A stretch of DNA of 13,644 nucleotides from an uncultured Acetatifactor sp. (lineage in GTDB: Bacteria; Bacillota; Clostridia; Lachnospirales; Lachnospiraceae): assembly GCA_948896875.1 (NCBI GenBank), contig CAQUWW010000056.1:3935-17578 (forward strand), read 5' to 3'. Of this stretch, positions 13,546-13,644 are shown piece after piece (position 1 is the first letter of the stretch; each line of letters starts with the position of its first letter). The notes below the pieces were generated by a model. The model searched no databases. It worked only from the letters and a program-made list of their open reading frames with translations, and had not been told where the DNA came from. The position numbers and the translations under genes are program-made.

Positions 13546-13644
13546 TCAGCTCAGCTGCAGTCTTATCCCAAATCCCTGGTATATTCCCACCGGGACCTCC
13601 TCCCCGAATGAGTACTGTTCCATTGTCTCCGCCTCAAACTGATA
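13546..13644 (-). CDS. Unidentified upstream gene, C-terminal end only (partial)
   Basis: Minus-strand frame open from the right edge for 32 codons to a TGA at 13546, ending in VGIYQGFGIRLQLS. Too little remains to name a family. After the TGA the same frame stays open for 42 codons and ends at 13417, overlapping the hypA start by 8 nt, so the true end of this gene is unclear. A second minus frame is also open over about 36 codons here. It is the likely upstream neighbour of hypA in one operon. Confidence 0.35.
   Translation of the reverse strand, partial: YQFEAETMEQYSFGEEVPVGIYQGFGIRLQLS

Overview
The window looks like chromosomal DNA from a low-to-moderate GC Firmicute, most likely class Clostridia and probably family Lachnospiraceae. 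This is inferred from protein families and gene order, not from a search. The clues are a CmpB-type membrane protein (PF06541), a YlmH S4-domain protein, a type 2 PyrF, an OFA-family MFS transporter, a BlaI/M56 pair, VanR/VanS-like signalling genes, strong GGAGG-type ribosome binding sites and TTGACA promoters. Apart from one transporter, every gene lies on the minus strand.

Layout from left to right. (1) 1-2600: a two-component operon read leftwards, with an OmpR-type response regulator (1797-2489) followed by a polytopic histidine kinase that runs off the left edge (1-1644). A tandem 11-bp direct repeat upstream of the regulator is a candidate autoregulatory site. (2) 2598-6820: a tightly spaced minus-strand operon. 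From 5' to 3' it holds a candidate promoter and a leader with two strong hairpins, a G3E/CobW GTPase with more than 50 histidines, a second G3E-like GTPase with a YcgQ/DUF1980-like C-terminus, YlmH, a CmpB-type membrane protein with a coiled-coil tail, and an intrinsic terminator. (3) 6856-8950: pyrF from its own promoter, followed by an APH(3')-like kinase. (4) 9001-10441: the only plus-strand gene, an OFA-family MFS transporter with its own terminator. (5) 10441-12933: a blaI-blaR1-type pair whose promoter is covered by three BlaI-type palindromes spaced exactly 28 bp centre to centre. The M56 protease carries an unusual C-terminal sensor instead of a penicillin-binding domain. (6) 13025-13644: hypA, the last gene of an operon that enters from the right, with its terminator and the C-terminal end of an unidentified upstream gene.

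The main theme is metal handling. Two unlike G3E GTPases sit at the head of an operon with a structured leader, and a HypA nickel chaperone lies elsewhere in the window. No mobile element, CRISPR array, rRNA or tRNA was seen. The best candidates for something new are the metallochaperone operon with its leader, the fused G3E-YcgQ-like protein, and the M56 sensor with its three phased operators.
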